Assembly: GCA_016125455.1 (NCBI GenBank) | Contig: WGLS01000001.1 | Span: forward strand, 558,001 to 622,000 | DNA: 64,000 nucleotides | From: Alphaproteobacteria bacterium | Lineage (GTDB): Bacteria; Pseudomonadota; Alphaproteobacteria; Caulobacterales; Parvularculaceae | Direction of reading: 5' to 3' | Part shown: positions 1-8,486 of the stretch, piece by piece | Layout of the letters: the number at the start of each line of letters is the position of its first letter | Numbering within the stretch: position 1 is the first letter of the stretch | The notes under the pieces: model-generated | The model's database searches: none | Told to the model about the DNA's origin: nothing | What the model saw: the letters and a program-made list of their open reading frames with translations, nothing else | Translations under genes and position numbers: made by a program

Positions 1-1
1 G

Positions 2-79
2 TGGCACGGCACGGTGCCGTTCGGGACCGGCGAGCCGCGCCTCACAATCGCCGCGGATATTGTCCCCTCAGCGACCTGA
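2..79 (+). CDS. C-terminal fragment of a probable 2OG-Fe(II) oxygenase
   Basis: An open frame enters from the left edge and stops with TGA at 77-79. The 25 visible residues read as a double-stranded beta-helix end: WHGTVPF, then PRLTIAADIVP. In the 2OG-Fe(II) oxygenases of the TIGR02466 or PKHD type, the distal iron-binding His (here in WHG) is followed about ten residues later by an Arg that binds 2-oxoglutarate (here in PRLTIA). Such genes are often found next to TonB receptors in Caulobacter-like bacteria, which fits the next gene. Only the tail is visible, so the family is an inference from one short motif. Confidence 0.42.
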   Translation, partial: WHGTVPFGTGEPRLTIAADIVPSAT

Positions 80-425
80 ACGGGGTCTGCGACCACTCGG
101 GGCGATGAAATGACGCGAGCCGCCGATGCAGCTTTGTTGCGATGCGGCGTCGCCTCCCCAACAGGTTGAGCCGCCAAGATTAATCTCGCCTTAACCATGG
201 TTAAGAAGGGGTGAACAAATTTGTGTTCGTTAGGTCACAGTCGTGACGAGAGTATGACACGCGGCTGCTTGATTGTTGACGATACATAGATAGCGACCCT
301 AGCGTCCGCTCAGCCGGCAGATCGCGTCGGCGATCGCCGTACCTTTTGGGCTCCTGCCGAAAAGGGGGGGCGTCCCGCTCGTGCGTAGCAACGGGCGGCA
401 ACTCGTTAACTCGGAGGGAAATCCT
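80..425. other. Long leader/promoter region of the TonB receptor gene
   Basis: About 346 bases without a convincing gene separate the upstream oxygenase tail from the receptor start. The region is less GC-rich around 180-290 than its surroundings and holds a CtrA-type site with an overlapping palindrome (180-205). No sigma-70 promoter could be assigned with confidence. Short open frames on either strand here have no ribosome binding site or recognisable protein character. The distance from the CtrA-type site to the start codon (about 220 bases) implies a long 5' leader if that site marks the promoter. Confidence 0.5.
180..205. promoter_or_regulatory. CtrA-type binding site overlapping a 16-bp palindrome
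   Basis: TTAA at 180-183, seven bases, then TTAAC at 191-195 match the full CtrA consensus TTAA-N7-TTAAC exactly. The second half is also the left arm of the perfect palindrome CTTAACCATGGTTAAG (190-205), which carries the TTAACCAT half-motif on both strands. CtrA is the cell-cycle response regulator of Caulobacter-like alphaproteobacteria. The site lies upstream of the TonB receptor gene. The match is seen directly; the regulator is inferred. Confidence 0.6.
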
Positions 426-3416
426 ATGTCGACCAAGCGTCTTTCCAGACGTTTTCTGCGCTCCGCGCTGATGACGGGCGTTGCGGCTGCCGCCGCGGCT
501 CCGGCGTTCGCGCAGGACGAAGCTGAAGACACCATCATCGTCACGGGTTCGCGCCTGAACCAGGCCAACCTGAATTCTTCCAGCCCGGTCTTCCAGGTCG
601 AAGCTGGCGAGGTCGACACGCGCGGCGCGGCGCGCATCGAAGACCTTCTGAACATCCTGCCGCAGGCCCTGCCGTCGCAGACGTCGGAACTCGCCAACGG
701 CGCGACCGGCACCTCGACCCTCGACCTGCGTGGCCTTGGCTCACAGCGCACGCTCGTCCTCGTTGACGGCAAGCGCCTGCCCTATGGCCTCGGCAACGGC
801 ACCGGCGTCGGCGCCAACCTCGACTTCATTCCGGCCCAGCTCGTTGAGCGCGTCGACATCGTCACCGGCGGCGCCTCGGCCGTTTACGGTTCGGACGCAC
901 TGTCGGGCGTTGCCAACTTCATCATGCGCCGCGACTTTGAAGGTCTCGAACTGGACGGCCAGGTCGGCTTCTTCCAGGACGGCAACGGCAACGACTTCGC
1001 CAACCAGCTGAACGCTAACTTCGGCGTGCCGATCCCGGACGCTGCCCTTGACGGCCGTGGCGTCAACGTGTCGGCAATCTTCGGCGCGAACACCGCCGAC
1101 GGCCGCGGCAACGTGACGGCGTTCATCCAGTACCAGGACCAGAACGAGGTCCGTCAGGGTGCCCGCGACTATTCCGCTTGCGCCTACGGCATTGGCGGGT
1201 TCGCCGATCCGCGCGCTCTCCAGGGCGTGGCTTGCGCCGGTTCGTCCACGTTCCGCCGCCTCGGCGTCGGCAACGCGAACGGCGACCTGTTCGTCGCGGA
1301 CGACGGCTCACTCGTGCCGTTCACGGGCGCGCCTGACCAGCTCTTCAACTTCGCGCCGGACAACTTCCTCCAGCGCAACAACGAGCGCTTCAACCTGACC
1401 GCGATGGCCCGGTATGAAGTCGCGCCGAATGTCGAGGCGTTCCTTGACCTCGGCTTCGTCGAAAACGTGACGGACTCGCAGATCGCGTTCTCGGGCACCT
1501 TTGGCCGTGAATTCCAGATCAATTGCGACAACCCGTTCCTCGACGCGGCGCATCCGGCCGGCGGCACCCTTCGCGACACCTTCTTCGGCTGTACGCCGGC
1601 GCAGGTCGCGGCGGGCGAGGACGTTCGCTTTGCGGGTCCGACGGGCACGCTGTACCGGAACGTCGGCGGCGATCCGCGGTCGTCCTTCATCGGTATCCAG
1701 ACCTTCCGCACGGTTGGCGGTCTTCGCGGCGTGATCGACGAGCGTTGGAACTGGGAAGTTTTCGGCCAGTTTTCGCGAACGAATCTTACCACAGAATCGT
1801 CCAACGACCTCAACTTCGCGCGGGTCCAGGACGGCTTCTTCGCGGTCGATGACGGCATGGGCAACGTTGTCTGCCGGTCGGGCAATGCGGGCTGTGCCCC
1901 GATCAACCTGTTCTCGCAGGCGTCCCTTCCGCTCGATCAGTCGCGCGCCCTCCAGGGCACGGGCATCGTGCGCGGCGTCACCGAACAGATCGTGCTCGGC
2001 GGCAACATCGGCGGCGACCTCGGGTTCGGCACGCCCTGGACGGAAAACAACGTCCAGGCGCTGGTCGGCGTCGAATACCGCCGCGACAGCCTAGATCGTC
2101 GCCCTGACGAAATCTCGCGGATCCCGAGCGGTCTCGGTCTGACCGGCACCGGCGGCGCCACCCTGCCTGTCGCGGGTGAAGTCGAAGTGGCCGAGATCTA
2201 CATGGAAGCCTCGATCCCGCTCGTTCAGGATCGGCCCTTCTTCGAAGACCTCACCATCAACGGCGCGTTCCGTTACTCCGACTACTCGACGGACGGCAAC
2301 GGCATTCAGAACTCGTTCTCGACCGAAACGTTCGCGGCTGGCCTCGCCTGGTCGCCGGTTTCGGACATCCGCTTCCGCGCCCAGTTCCAGCGCGCGGTCC
2401 GGGCGCCGAACGTGTTCGAACTTTACACGGGCCAGAACACCGGCCTGTTCAACCAGCAGGAGCCGTGCCGTCCTGGCACGACCTTCACGGCGGCGCAGTG
2501 CGCGTTCACCGGTCTCCCGGCGGCGCAGTACAACGTGATCTCCGACAACCCGGCCGGTCAGCTAAACTCGGTGACGGGCGGCAACCCGCTCCTCGTCGCG
2601 GAAAGCTCCGACACCTACACCTTCGGCGTCGTTCTCCAGCCGCGCTGGATCGACGGCCTCGCGATCGCGGTCGACTACTACGACATCTCGATCGACGACG
2701 CGATTTCGACGGTGCCGCCGGCTACGGCCCTTGGCCAGTGTCTCACGACCGGTGCGGCGCAGTTCTGCGACCTCATCGTTCGCGACCTCGACGGTTCGTT
2801 GTGGTCGAGCAACACCCCGCCGGCAGGTTCGCCGTTCCAGTTTGCTGGCGTTCAGGCCACGAATGCGAACATCTCGAACCTCGCCACGCGCGGCATCGAC
2901 GTGTCGGCCAACTATGGCTTCGATCTCGACCAGATCGGGATCGGCGGCATGGGGTCGATGAACTTCAACTACGTGTCGACCTTCCTGCTCGAGCAGTCGT
3001 CGATCCCGGTTCCGGGCGTCACGTCAGTGATCGAGTGTAAGGGCCTGTACCGTGGTTCGCCGGGCTGCGGCGGTCCGCAGGCTGAGTACCGCCACCGCTT
3101 CCTCGCCACCTGGCAGTCGCCATACAATGTCGACGTCACGGCGACCTGGCGCTACACGAGCGGCGTGGACGTCAATCGGGCCGTTCCGCAGACGCTGATC
3201 GACGCGCAACTCGACAGCGCCAACTACCTGGACCTCGCGGTCCAGTGGTACCTGAAGGAAAACCTCACGATGCGGGCCGGCGTTCAGAACGTCATGGGTC
3301 GCGATCCTGAACTCTCGCAGGAAGCCGGCACCGCGCCGGGCAACGGCGATACCTTCCCGGCGTTCTATGATCCGCTCGGCCGGTTCATCTTCGTCGGCTT
3401 CAACTGGTCGCTCTAA
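426..3416 (+). CDS. TonB-dependent outer-membrane receptor
   Basis: A 996-residue outer-membrane receptor for energised uptake of an unknown ligand. The start at 426 follows a good ribosome binding site (GGAGG, seven bases upstream); an in-frame ATG-like start at 381 would only extend the leader. A signal peptide (about 1-29, ending APAFA) precedes a TonB-box-like DTIIVTGSR at 35-43. A plug domain follows, with a typical LRGLGSQRTLVLVDGKR segment, then a long beta barrel ending in aromatic NWSL, as expected for BAM-dependent insertion. Two cysteine-bearing extracellular-type loops are rich in Gly, Asn and Asp. It resembles the large receptors of Caulobacter and Sphingomonas relatives that take up saccharides or peptides. 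A CtrA-type site lies upstream and a strong terminator follows directly, so it is likely monocistronic. Substrate unknown. Confidence 0.93.
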   Translation: MSTKRLSRRFLRSALMTGVAAAAAAPAFAQDEAEDTIIVTGSRLNQANLNSSSPVFQVEAGEVDTRGAARIEDLLNILPQALPSQTSELANGATGTSTLDLRGLGSQRTLVLVDGKRLPYGLGNGTGVGANLDFIPAQLVERVDIVTGGASAVYGSDALSGVANFIMRRDFEGLELDGQVGFFQDGNGNDFANQLNANFGVPIPDAALDGRGVNVSAIFGANTADGRGNVTAFIQYQDQNEVRQGARDYSACAYGIGGFADPRALQGVACAGSSTFRRLGVGNANGDLFVADDGSLVPFTGAPDQLFNFAPDNFLQRNNERFNLTAMARYEVAPNVEAFLDLGFVENVTDSQIAFSGTFGREFQINCDNPFLDAAHPAGGTLRDTFFGCTPAQVAAGEDVRFAGPTGTLYRNVGGDPRSSFIGIQTFRTVGGLRGVIDERWNWEVFGQFSRTNLTTESSNDLNFARVQDGFFAVDDGMGNVVCRSGNAGCAPINLFSQASLPLDQSRALQGTGIVRGVTEQIVLGGNIGGDLGFGTPWTENNVQALVGVEYRRDSLDRRPDEISRIPSGLGLTGTGGATLPVAGEVEVAEIYMEASIPLVQDRPFFEDLTINGAFRYSDYSTDGNGIQNSFSTETFAAGLAWSPVSDIRFRAQFQRAVRAPNVFELYTGQNTGLFNQQEPCRPGTTFTAAQCAFTGLPAAQYNVISDNPAGQLNSVTGGNPLLVAESSDTYTFGVVLQPRWIDGLAIAVDYYDISIDDAISTVPPATALGQCLTTGAAQFCDLIVRDLDGSLWSSNTPPAGSPFQFAGVQATNANISNLATRGIDVSANYGFDLDQIGIGGMGSMNFNYVSTFLLEQSSIPVPGVTSVIECKGLYRGSPGCGGPQAEYRHRFLATWQSPYNVDVTATWRYTSGVDVNRAVPQTLIDAQLDSANYLDLAVQWYLKENLTMRAGVQNVMGRDPELSQEAGTAPGNGDTFPAFYDPLGRFIFVGFNWSL

Positions 3417-3442
3417 CCAGCGCTCCATTTGCTCCGAGTTGG

Positions 3443-3478
3443 ACGCCGCGGACCTCAGGGTCCGCGGCGTTTCCTTTT
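3443..3478 (+). terminator. Rho-independent terminator after the TonB receptor
   Basis: A perfect 12-bp stem (3443-3454 with 3459-3470) encloses the loop TCAG and is followed by a T-rich run (TTTCCTTTT). It lies 27 bases past the receptor stop codon. Confidence 0.9.
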
Positions 3479-3578
3479 GTGGGCACACTGAACTTTGCCA
3501 CGGCCGCGGCGATCGGCTAGGCTGTCATCGGCCCGGTTGGCCCGCCGTGTTGCCGTCCCGGACTCTAGTGAGGTTTAC

Positions 3579-4214
3579 ATGTCCCAACCGACGATACGCC
3601 TGCGCCGTCTCGGGGGCTGCGCCGCCGTGCTCATCACGCTGGCCGCGGCGTCGACGCTTGACGCAGCAGTTGCGCAGCCGACGGAAGGGCAGGCAATGAT
3701 CGACGCCGTTGCGGCCTGCGCATCGATCGCAGCCGCTGCGCCGCGTCTTGCTTGCTATGATCGGGCAGTTGGACGCCCGCAAGAGGCCGCGGTCTCCGCG
3801 TCGGGTGCGCCCGTGGATGAGGGTTCATCGGGGTCGCTGTCGGCGGTCGATCCTGACGTCACCCTGGCGACGCGCGGCGCGGCGCAGGATCCGCGCGAGA
3901 GCGAGCCTCGGTCGGCCGAAGCAGCTTTCGGCGCGGAAGACCTGCCGAAGACCTTTGAGGCGCGCAAACGCGAGGCGGGGCCCGACAACATCGTTGCGGG
4001 CATTGTTGACATCGCTACGACCGGATACGGCAAATATCTGATCGTGCTAGATAATGATCAGGTCTGGCGGCAATTGCAGGCGGATACGAGCCGTCTCAGG
4101 ACGCCTCGCGATCTCGGCGATATTCAGGCAACCGTCACCAGGCGGAGCCTTGGCGGATACAGCCTGTCGCTCTCGACGGGCAATCGCTCTATCCGCGTGG
4201 AACGCGTGAAGTAA
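3579..4214 (+). CDS. Exported protein of unknown function (VasI-like N-terminal motif)
   Basis: A 211-residue protein with an N-terminal signal peptide (hydrophobic residues about 11-30). The mature part begins with a CASIAAAAPRLACYDRA motif, the Cys-Ile-Arg-Leu-Cys-Tyr-Asp pattern found in many short proteobacterial exported proteins and in VasI-like proteins. The middle is low-complexity and rich in Ala, Ser and Glu. The C-terminal 90 residues form a small beta-rich domain (VWRQLQADTSR and SIRVERVK) seen in alphaproteobacterial proteins of unknown function. The start at 3579 was preferred because the signal peptide follows at once; an upstream in-frame start at 3495 would add an arginine-rich extension. 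Function unknown; no type VI secretion genes are nearby. Confidence 0.75.
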   Translation: MSQPTIRLRRLGGCAAVLITLAAASTLDAAVAQPTEGQAMIDAVAACASIAAAAPRLACYDRAVGRPQEAAVSASGAPVDEGSSGSLSAVDPDVTLATRGAAQDPRESEPRSAEAAFGAEDLPKTFEARKREAGPDNIVAGIVDIATTGYGKYLIVLDNDQVWRQLQADTSRLRTPRDLGDIQATVTRRSLGGYSLSLSTGNRSIRVERVK

Positions 4215-4314
4215 GCGCCGATCGAAAACCCGATCAAAAACGGGCAATGCGGAGTTTTGCTGCGGCGGCCTGACCAACGAAGGTGGACATAATAGACGTT
4301 AAACGTCTGACGGT

Positions 4315-5280
4315 TCAGCCGCCGAACTCGGCGACGGACTGGAAGATTGTTTGCACAAACCGGCGTTCATCTTCGGTGAGTTCCGGTCGCCAGATGTCAA
4401 ACAGCAGCACGACACGTTCCTTGTCCGAACGGTTCCAGGCTTCATGCTCGATGGAATCGTCAAATATCAGCATGTCGCCCGGCCGCCACTGGCGGGTTTG
4501 GGATCCGACGCGCAAGGCGCAGGCGTCCGGCGTGATAATCGGCAAATGGCATATGAGCCTCGTATTGACGAGGCCGTGGTGCGGCGGAATGTGCGTGCCG
4601 GGCCGCAGGCGCGAGAACAGGGCCGTCGGCGAAAGCGTCGGGACATCCGGCCGGGGCGCATGGGATAGCGCCTTCATCGTGGCGGGGAACCGCTCAATCA
4701 GGTCGTAGTCGGGCGTCCCGTCCCGGTAAAAGTGAAGCGCGCCCCAGTCGCGATTGCCGGTCAGCGGCGACACGCCGGCGACGGCGGTGCGCGCCTGAGC
4801 CGGCACATAGGCCTCGAACGCATCGCCCTCCTTCGACAGGTAGGCCGCAAGCTCCGCAGCGATGTCATTCGTCGCCTCAATGAGCGCCTTGGTCCACTCA
4901 AACTCCGCCGGGTCGTAGAACTCCGTCTGCGGAAGGTCCGGAAAGTAAAACTTCTGAGGCTGCTGGAAGTAAAGCTGGCGGCGACCGAAAAGAACATCGA
5001 GCGCCCGGTCGCACCGAGACGCTGCATCCGCCGCGCCGTCCGTTCGCTGCGCAGCGGCAAGACGCGCCCGCAGATATGCTTCCATTGATCCGCTCGTTTC
5101 GGCGAGCGTCCTTCGCGCGCGCGCCAGTTCCGCCGCGTCCGTCGACGGAAGATCCTGATCTGGCGGCGCGAGGGACAACGACCGGGCGTAAACGGTCGCG
5201 GCGGCGGCGCGCTCGCCGCGCGACATCAGTTCGTCAGCCCGCGCCAGTTGTGATCTCCAGCTCTCGCTTTGGTCCGCCAC
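4315..5280 (-). CDS. Aspartyl/asparaginyl beta-hydroxylase-domain protein
   Basis: A 321-residue protein whose C-terminal 100 residues match the aspartyl/asparaginyl beta-hydroxylase family of 2OG-Fe(II) oxygenases. HIPPHHGLVNTRL (230-242) holds the first iron-binding His with the family's typical HxG context, H245 follows, FDDSIEHEAWN (274-284) holds the second iron-ligand His (H279), and R289 is the probable 2-oxoglutarate-binding Arg. The family typically lacks the Asp ligand, so two His are expected. Residues 10-70 look like a degenerate TPR pair. The substrate in bacteria is generally a protein or peptidyl residue but is unknown here. It is convergent with the VasI-like gene, and together with the oxygenase tail at 2-79 it brackets the TonB receptor. 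Confidence 0.87.
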   Translation of the reverse strand: MADQSESWRSQLARADELMSRGERAAAATVYARSLSLAPPDQDLPSTDAAELARARRTLAETSGSMEAYLRARLAAAQRTDGAADAASRCDRALDVLFGRRQLYFQQPQKFYFPDLPQTEFYDPAEFEWTKALIEATNDIAAELAAYLSKEGDAFEAYVPAQARTAVAGVSPLTGNRDWGALHFYRDGTPDYDLIERFPATMKALSHAPRPDVPTLSPTALFSRLRPGTHIPPHHGLVNTRLICHLPIITPDACALRVGSQTRQWRPGDMLIFDDSIEHEAWNRSDKERVVLLFDIWRPELTEDERRFVQTIFQSVAEFGG

Positions 5281-5510
5281 GTCAATTTCCCGATCTACGC
5301 CCTAAAGGTCGCCGCCCGGACGATGCCGACGCGCCCGCTACGCGTCAAACGCGATTTTCCGCCCGATTTGCCCGGATCATTCAATAGTCGGGTCGTTTTG
5401 GTCATTGAATTGAATGAAATTGCTCGTCAGTCTCGCATTTTGCCGGCGCAAAACTTGCGGTCGCCGGGCCGCTTCGATAGCGTGACAAGAGTAGCAAGGG
5501 GATAAGAGGC

Positions 5511-5831
5511 ATGATGAGACTGTTGATGGCCGGGGCGCTGCTGGCGGCCGCCGCATGTACGACGACCGAGACATCGTCCGTCGCCGACGCGACGCCCGCA
5601 AAGGCGGCCGAGGAAGAGGCGCAGGTCGTCGAGGCCTCCGCCACTGAAGAAGAATCCCAGTTCAGCGACAGCGACATGATCTGCAAGGTGCAGAAGGTGA
5701 CTGGTTCACGGTTCGGTCGCAAACGCTGCATGACGCGCTATGAATGGCGCATACAGATGGAGCAAAGCCAGGAAGGTTTACAGAACCTGCAGCGGCGCTC
5801 GCTCCAGCAGGACGTTCCGAATAGCGGTTAA
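5511..5831 (+). CDS. Small lipoprotein of unknown function
   Basis: A 106-residue protein that starts with a short charged end, a hydrophobic stretch and a lipobox LAAAAC (lipidated Cys at 16), so it is probably an outer-membrane or periplasmic lipoprotein. A Ala/Glu-rich linker leads to a conserved-looking core, MICKVQKVTGSRFGRKRCM followed by TRYEW. This Cys-Lys-x-Thr-Gly-Ser-Arg-x-Cys-x-Thr-x-x-Glu-Trp pattern recurs in small proteobacterial proteins of unknown role. A purine-rich ribosome binding site (AAGGGGATAAGAGG) precedes the ATG. A hairpin follows at 5864-5890. Confidence 0.78.
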   Translation: MMRLLMAGALLAAAACTTTETSSVADATPAKAAEEEAQVVEASATEEESQFSDSDMICKVQKVTGSRFGRKRCMTRYEWRIQMEQSQEGLQNLQRRSLQQDVPNSG

Positions 5832-5863
5832 GATACTTGTTCGCCGAAACAGTATGTCGAAAG

Positions 5864-5890
5864 TTCAGGCCACGTTGATCGTGGCCTGAA
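5864..5890. terminator. Bidirectional hairpin between convergent genes
   Basis: A perfect 11-bp stem (5864-5874 with 5880-5890) with loop TTGAT lies 33 bases after the small lipoprotein gene and 59 bases after the ahpD stop on the other strand. It has no long T-run, so it may be a weak or rho-assisted terminator, or protect the 3' ends of both transcripts. Confidence 0.6.
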
Positions 5891-5892
5891 AC

Positions 5893-5964
5893 TTGTTCGG
5901 CGCCAGAACGCCTTGTTCGGCGCCAGAACCTTATTCGGCGCCAGAACCTTATTCGGCGATAGCC
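5893..5964. repeat. 18-bp tandem repeats across the ahpD stop codon
   Basis: Three near-identical units (5893-5909 plus three bases, 5913-5930, 5931-5948) of TTRTTCGGCGCCAGAAC are followed by a degenerate fourth (5949-5964) that contains the ahpD stop. Read on the minus strand, the 18-base unit keeps frame and repeats the end of the gene: GAE-stop, GSGAE-stop, GSGAEQ. An imperfect further copy may lie near 5836-5852. The repeats look like slipped-strand duplications of the gene end. Confidence 0.8.
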
Positions 5965-6482
5965 GCTTCTGCGTCGAGCACCGTTGCCGCTGCGTGGACG
6001 ACCGCCGCAATTCTCAACGCGGCCTGAACCTGGTCAGTGCTAAGCCCGCCCTTGCGGACGACTTTTTCGTGGGCGTCGAGACACATGCCGCAGCCGTTGA
6101 CGGCCGACGCGGCCAGCGACCAGAGTTCGAAATCGACCTTGTCGACGCCCGGATTGCCGATGACGTTCATCCGCAGTTTCGCCGGTAGAGTCGCATAGTC
6201 CGGCACCGCCATCAGGTGCGTCGCGCGGTAATAGACGTTGTTCATTCCCATGATGGCCGCGGCGGATTTTGCCGCCGTGGTCGCCTCAGGCGACAGCTTG
6301 CCGTCAACTTCCGCCATGATCGATCGGATCACCGCCGCATTTCGCGAGGCTAGCGCCGAGGTCAGGAACGCGCCCCATTTCTGCTGATCCGACAGCGACG
6401 TTTCGCTTGCGAGCGTTCCGAGGTTAAGCCGGATATCCTTTGCATAATCCGGAATGCGGTCCCTCAGCGAATCGATGCTCAT
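5949..6482 (-). CDS. ahpD: Alkyl hydroperoxide reductase AhpD
   Basis: A 177-residue protein of the carboxymuconolactone decarboxylase/AhpD family. The active site is [12 protein letters not shown], with redox cysteines C131 and C134 and proton-relay H138. AhpD passes electrons from lipoyl-bearing proteins to AhpC, which then reduces peroxides in the cytoplasm. The start at 6482 has an AGGAGA ribosome binding site, and [20 protein letters not shown] is the usual AhpD beginning; a longer start at 6527 was rejected. It is second in a two-gene operon after ahpC, and its stop codon lies in a set of 18-bp tandem repeats. Confidence 0.95.
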   Translation of the reverse strand: MSIDSLRDRIPDYAKDIRLNLGTLASETSLSDQQKWGAFLTSALASRNAAVIRSIMAEVDGKLSPEATTAAKSAAAIMGMNNVYYRATHLMAVPDYATLPAKLRMNVIGNPGVDKVDFELWSLAASAVNGCGMCLDAHEKVVRKGGLSTDQVQAALRIAAVVHAAATVLDAEAAIAE

Positions 6483-6593
6483 TGCATGTCTCCTGTAATT
6501 TCGGTCGCGCAGCGGCGGCATCCGCATGGCGAATGCGAAAGCCGCCGCATGTTAAGCGTTGCGGGGAAGGCGCCGGGGCGCCCGCGCGTCAGA

Positions 6594-7139
6594 TCAAAGC
6601 GTGTCGCCGCCAACCGGACGATTGCACGGGCAAAGTTCGTCTGTCTGCAAACCATCGAGGACGCGAAGCGTATCCTGAGGGTTGCGGCCGACATTCAGAT
6701 TGTTGACATAGACGTGCTGGATCACGTTGTGCGGGTCCACGATGAATGTCGCGCGGTAGGCGACGCCCTCCGGCGAGCGGATGCCGAGGCCATCGATCAG
6801 CGCGCCTGTGGTGTCCGCGAACTGCCAGGCCGGGTGGCGGTCAAGATCCGGGTGGTCGCGACGCCAGGCGAGCTTGACGAACTCATTGTCGCTCGACCCG
6901 CCCATGACGATTGCGTCGCGGTCCTCGAATTCTTTCGCGAGGCGGCCAAATTCCGCGATTTCGGTCGGGCAAACGAACGTGAAGTCCTTCGGGTAGAAAT
7001 AGATGACCTTCCATTTGCCGCTGAAGCTGTCCTGAGTGATCGGTTCGAACGCCGACGCGCCCTTTTCTTCATGGGCATTGAAGCCGGGCTTAACGCCTAC
7101 GACTTCGAAGTCCGGAAGTTTGTCGCCTACACCGAGCAT
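6594..7139 (-). CDS. ahpC: Peroxiredoxin AhpC
   Basis: A 181-residue typical 2-Cys peroxiredoxin that reduces hydrogen peroxide and organic hydroperoxides. The peroxidatic site is DFTFVCPTE (C57). The C-terminus has CPC (C170, C172), so the resolving cysteine sits in the CxC arrangement of AhpC proteins that use AhpD rather than AhpF as donor. Length and layout are normal. The gene is first in an ahpC-ahpD operon, 111 bases upstream of ahpD, and divergent from oxyR, the classic arrangement for OxyR control. Confidence 0.96.
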   Translation of the reverse strand: MLGVGDKLPDFEVVGVKPGFNAHEEKGASAFEPITQDSFSGKWKVIYFYPKDFTFVCPTEIAEFGRLAKEFEDRDAIVMGGSSDNEFVKLAWRRDHPDLDRHPAWQFADTTGALIDGLGIRSPEGVAYRATFIVDPHNVIQHVYVNNLNVGRNPQDTLRVLDGLQTDELCPCNRPVGGDTL

Positions 7140-7339
7140 GTAAATCTCCTGTTCTGAAAGAATTTCGTCGTGACCACCGTGATCGCGTGGGACGATATCG
7201 CCACCACGGCTTCTACGCGCCGTGATGTAGCGAGGATGAGAAATAGTTCAAATAGATAATGGTGGACGAGGTGATCGATCCGGTCGATGTATTGCGTATC
7301 AGGGATCGATGTGGACGCCAGACAGGGGATCATTTCGTC
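7140..7339. promoter_or_regulatory. Divergent ahpC/oxyR control region
   Basis: The 200 bases between ahpC and oxyR are the expected OxyR operator zone. An AT-rich stretch near 7236-7259 (AAATAGTTCAAATAGATAAT) has ATAG/LysR-like character (T-N11-A spacing), but it does not give the full tandem ATAG-N7-CTAT pattern, so the exact site is uncertain. Confidence 0.4.
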
Positions 7340-8251
7340 ATGTTGGCCTTGCCGACCATTCGTCAGCTCCAGTTCTTCAACGCTCTCGTTCGAAGAAGGT
7401 CATTCTCAAAGGCGGCGGAGGATTGTTTCGTTTCCCAATCGACGCTTTCGTCGGGCGTAAAAGAGCTTGAGACTTTGCTAGGCCAGCAGCTGGTCGACCG
7501 ATCGACCCGGAGCTTTTCACTGACGCCTGCGGGCGAAGAAGTCGCCTCCCGGTCCCTCAAATTGCTTGCGATCGCCGAGGATATCGCCCGCAGCGCCGGC
7601 GCCCGCCAGCCGCTCGAAGGCCATTTCAGGCTCGGGGTCATACCGACAATCGCGCCGTTCCTGCTGCCTGTCGCCACGCCGATCCTGCGCGAACGGTACC
7701 CCGAACTGGAGCTCTACCTTCGCGAAGATCTGACCGCGAAACTGGCGGATCAATTGGCCTCCGGGCAGTTGGACGCGGTCATACTCGCGCTGCCTTACGA
7801 CCTGCCGGGCATCGAGGCGATTGATGTGGCAGACGATGCTTTTGTCGTCGCCGCGGCGCCAGGCCATACCCTGTTGAACGATCGGGTAGTCCCGTTCGAC
7901 GCCCTCAATGACGTTCGCCTGCTGCTCCTGGAAGACGGGCATTGCTTGCGCGACCATGCGCTCGCCGCCTGTAAACTTCAGGATCCGCGATCTGCCGCTG
8001 CATTTGGCGCAACAAGCTTGTTTACCTTGGCGCAAATGGTCCAGGCCGGCCTCGGGGCGACCCTTCTGCCGCAAATGGCGGTGAACGCCGGCTTCGCGGC
8101 CGCTTCCGGCCTTGAAACGCGGCCGCTGGAGCCGCCAACGCCGTCCCGCCGGATCGGCGTCGCCTGGCGCAAAGGGTCGGGGCGCGCCGAAGAAGCCGGA
8201 CTGATTGGCGAGGTTGTTCGCGAGGCCTTGCTCGGCGTCGCAGGGCAATAG
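7340..8251 (+). CDS. oxyR: Peroxide-sensing LysR regulator OxyR
   Basis: A 303-residue LysR-type regulator. An N-terminal winged helix (residues 4-63, SFSKAAEDCFVSQSTLSSGV) precedes the substrate-binding-like sensor. The two OxyR redox cysteines are present at C202 and C211 in LLLEDGHCLRDHALAAC, matching C199 and C208 of E. coli OxyR by position and context. Oxidation joins them in a disulfide that switches on antioxidant genes. The start at 7340 gives the normal length; a longer in-frame start at 7259 was rejected. It is divergent from ahpC-ahpD, its likely main target. Confidence 0.94.
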   Translation: MLALPTIRQLQFFNALVRRRSFSKAAEDCFVSQSTLSSGVKELETLLGQQLVDRSTRSFSLTPAGEEVASRSLKLLAIAEDIARSAGARQPLEGHFRLGVIPTIAPFLLPVATPILRERYPELELYLREDLTAKLADQLASGQLDAVILALPYDLPGIEAIDVADDAFVVAAAPGHTLLNDRVVPFDALNDVRLLLLEDGHCLRDHALAACKLQDPRSAAAFGATSLFTLAQMVQAGLGATLLPQMAVNAGFAAASGLETRPLEPPTPSRRIGVAWRKGSGRAEEAGLIGEVVREALLGVAGQ

Positions 8252-8486
8252 GCCGGCCATCCGGGAACGACTGCGCGCGCTCCTAGCAATTCTGTTGCTT
8301 GGATCGCCTTCAGAAGCGCCGATCGTCACCAATCTGAATCGGTTCGGCGCATCTTTCGGCCAGCGTGTCGCAACATCGCCTCAAAGTGACACCCAAAGGC
8401 CTTACTTTCCCGCCGCGACCGCCCCATTTCGATTTCATCTTGATGGCGTCGAATAGCCGACGATCGAACTCTGGGGAGAGGTTGGA

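Noticed and set aside
1184-1906. 240-residue minus-strand frame inside the TonB receptor
   Set aside because: It has no start signals and no recognisable domain, and opposes a clear receptor gene.
4294-4308. Small hairpin AGACGT-TAA-ACGTCT between convergent genes
   Set aside because: The stem is only six pairs without a T-run; not enough for a terminator call.
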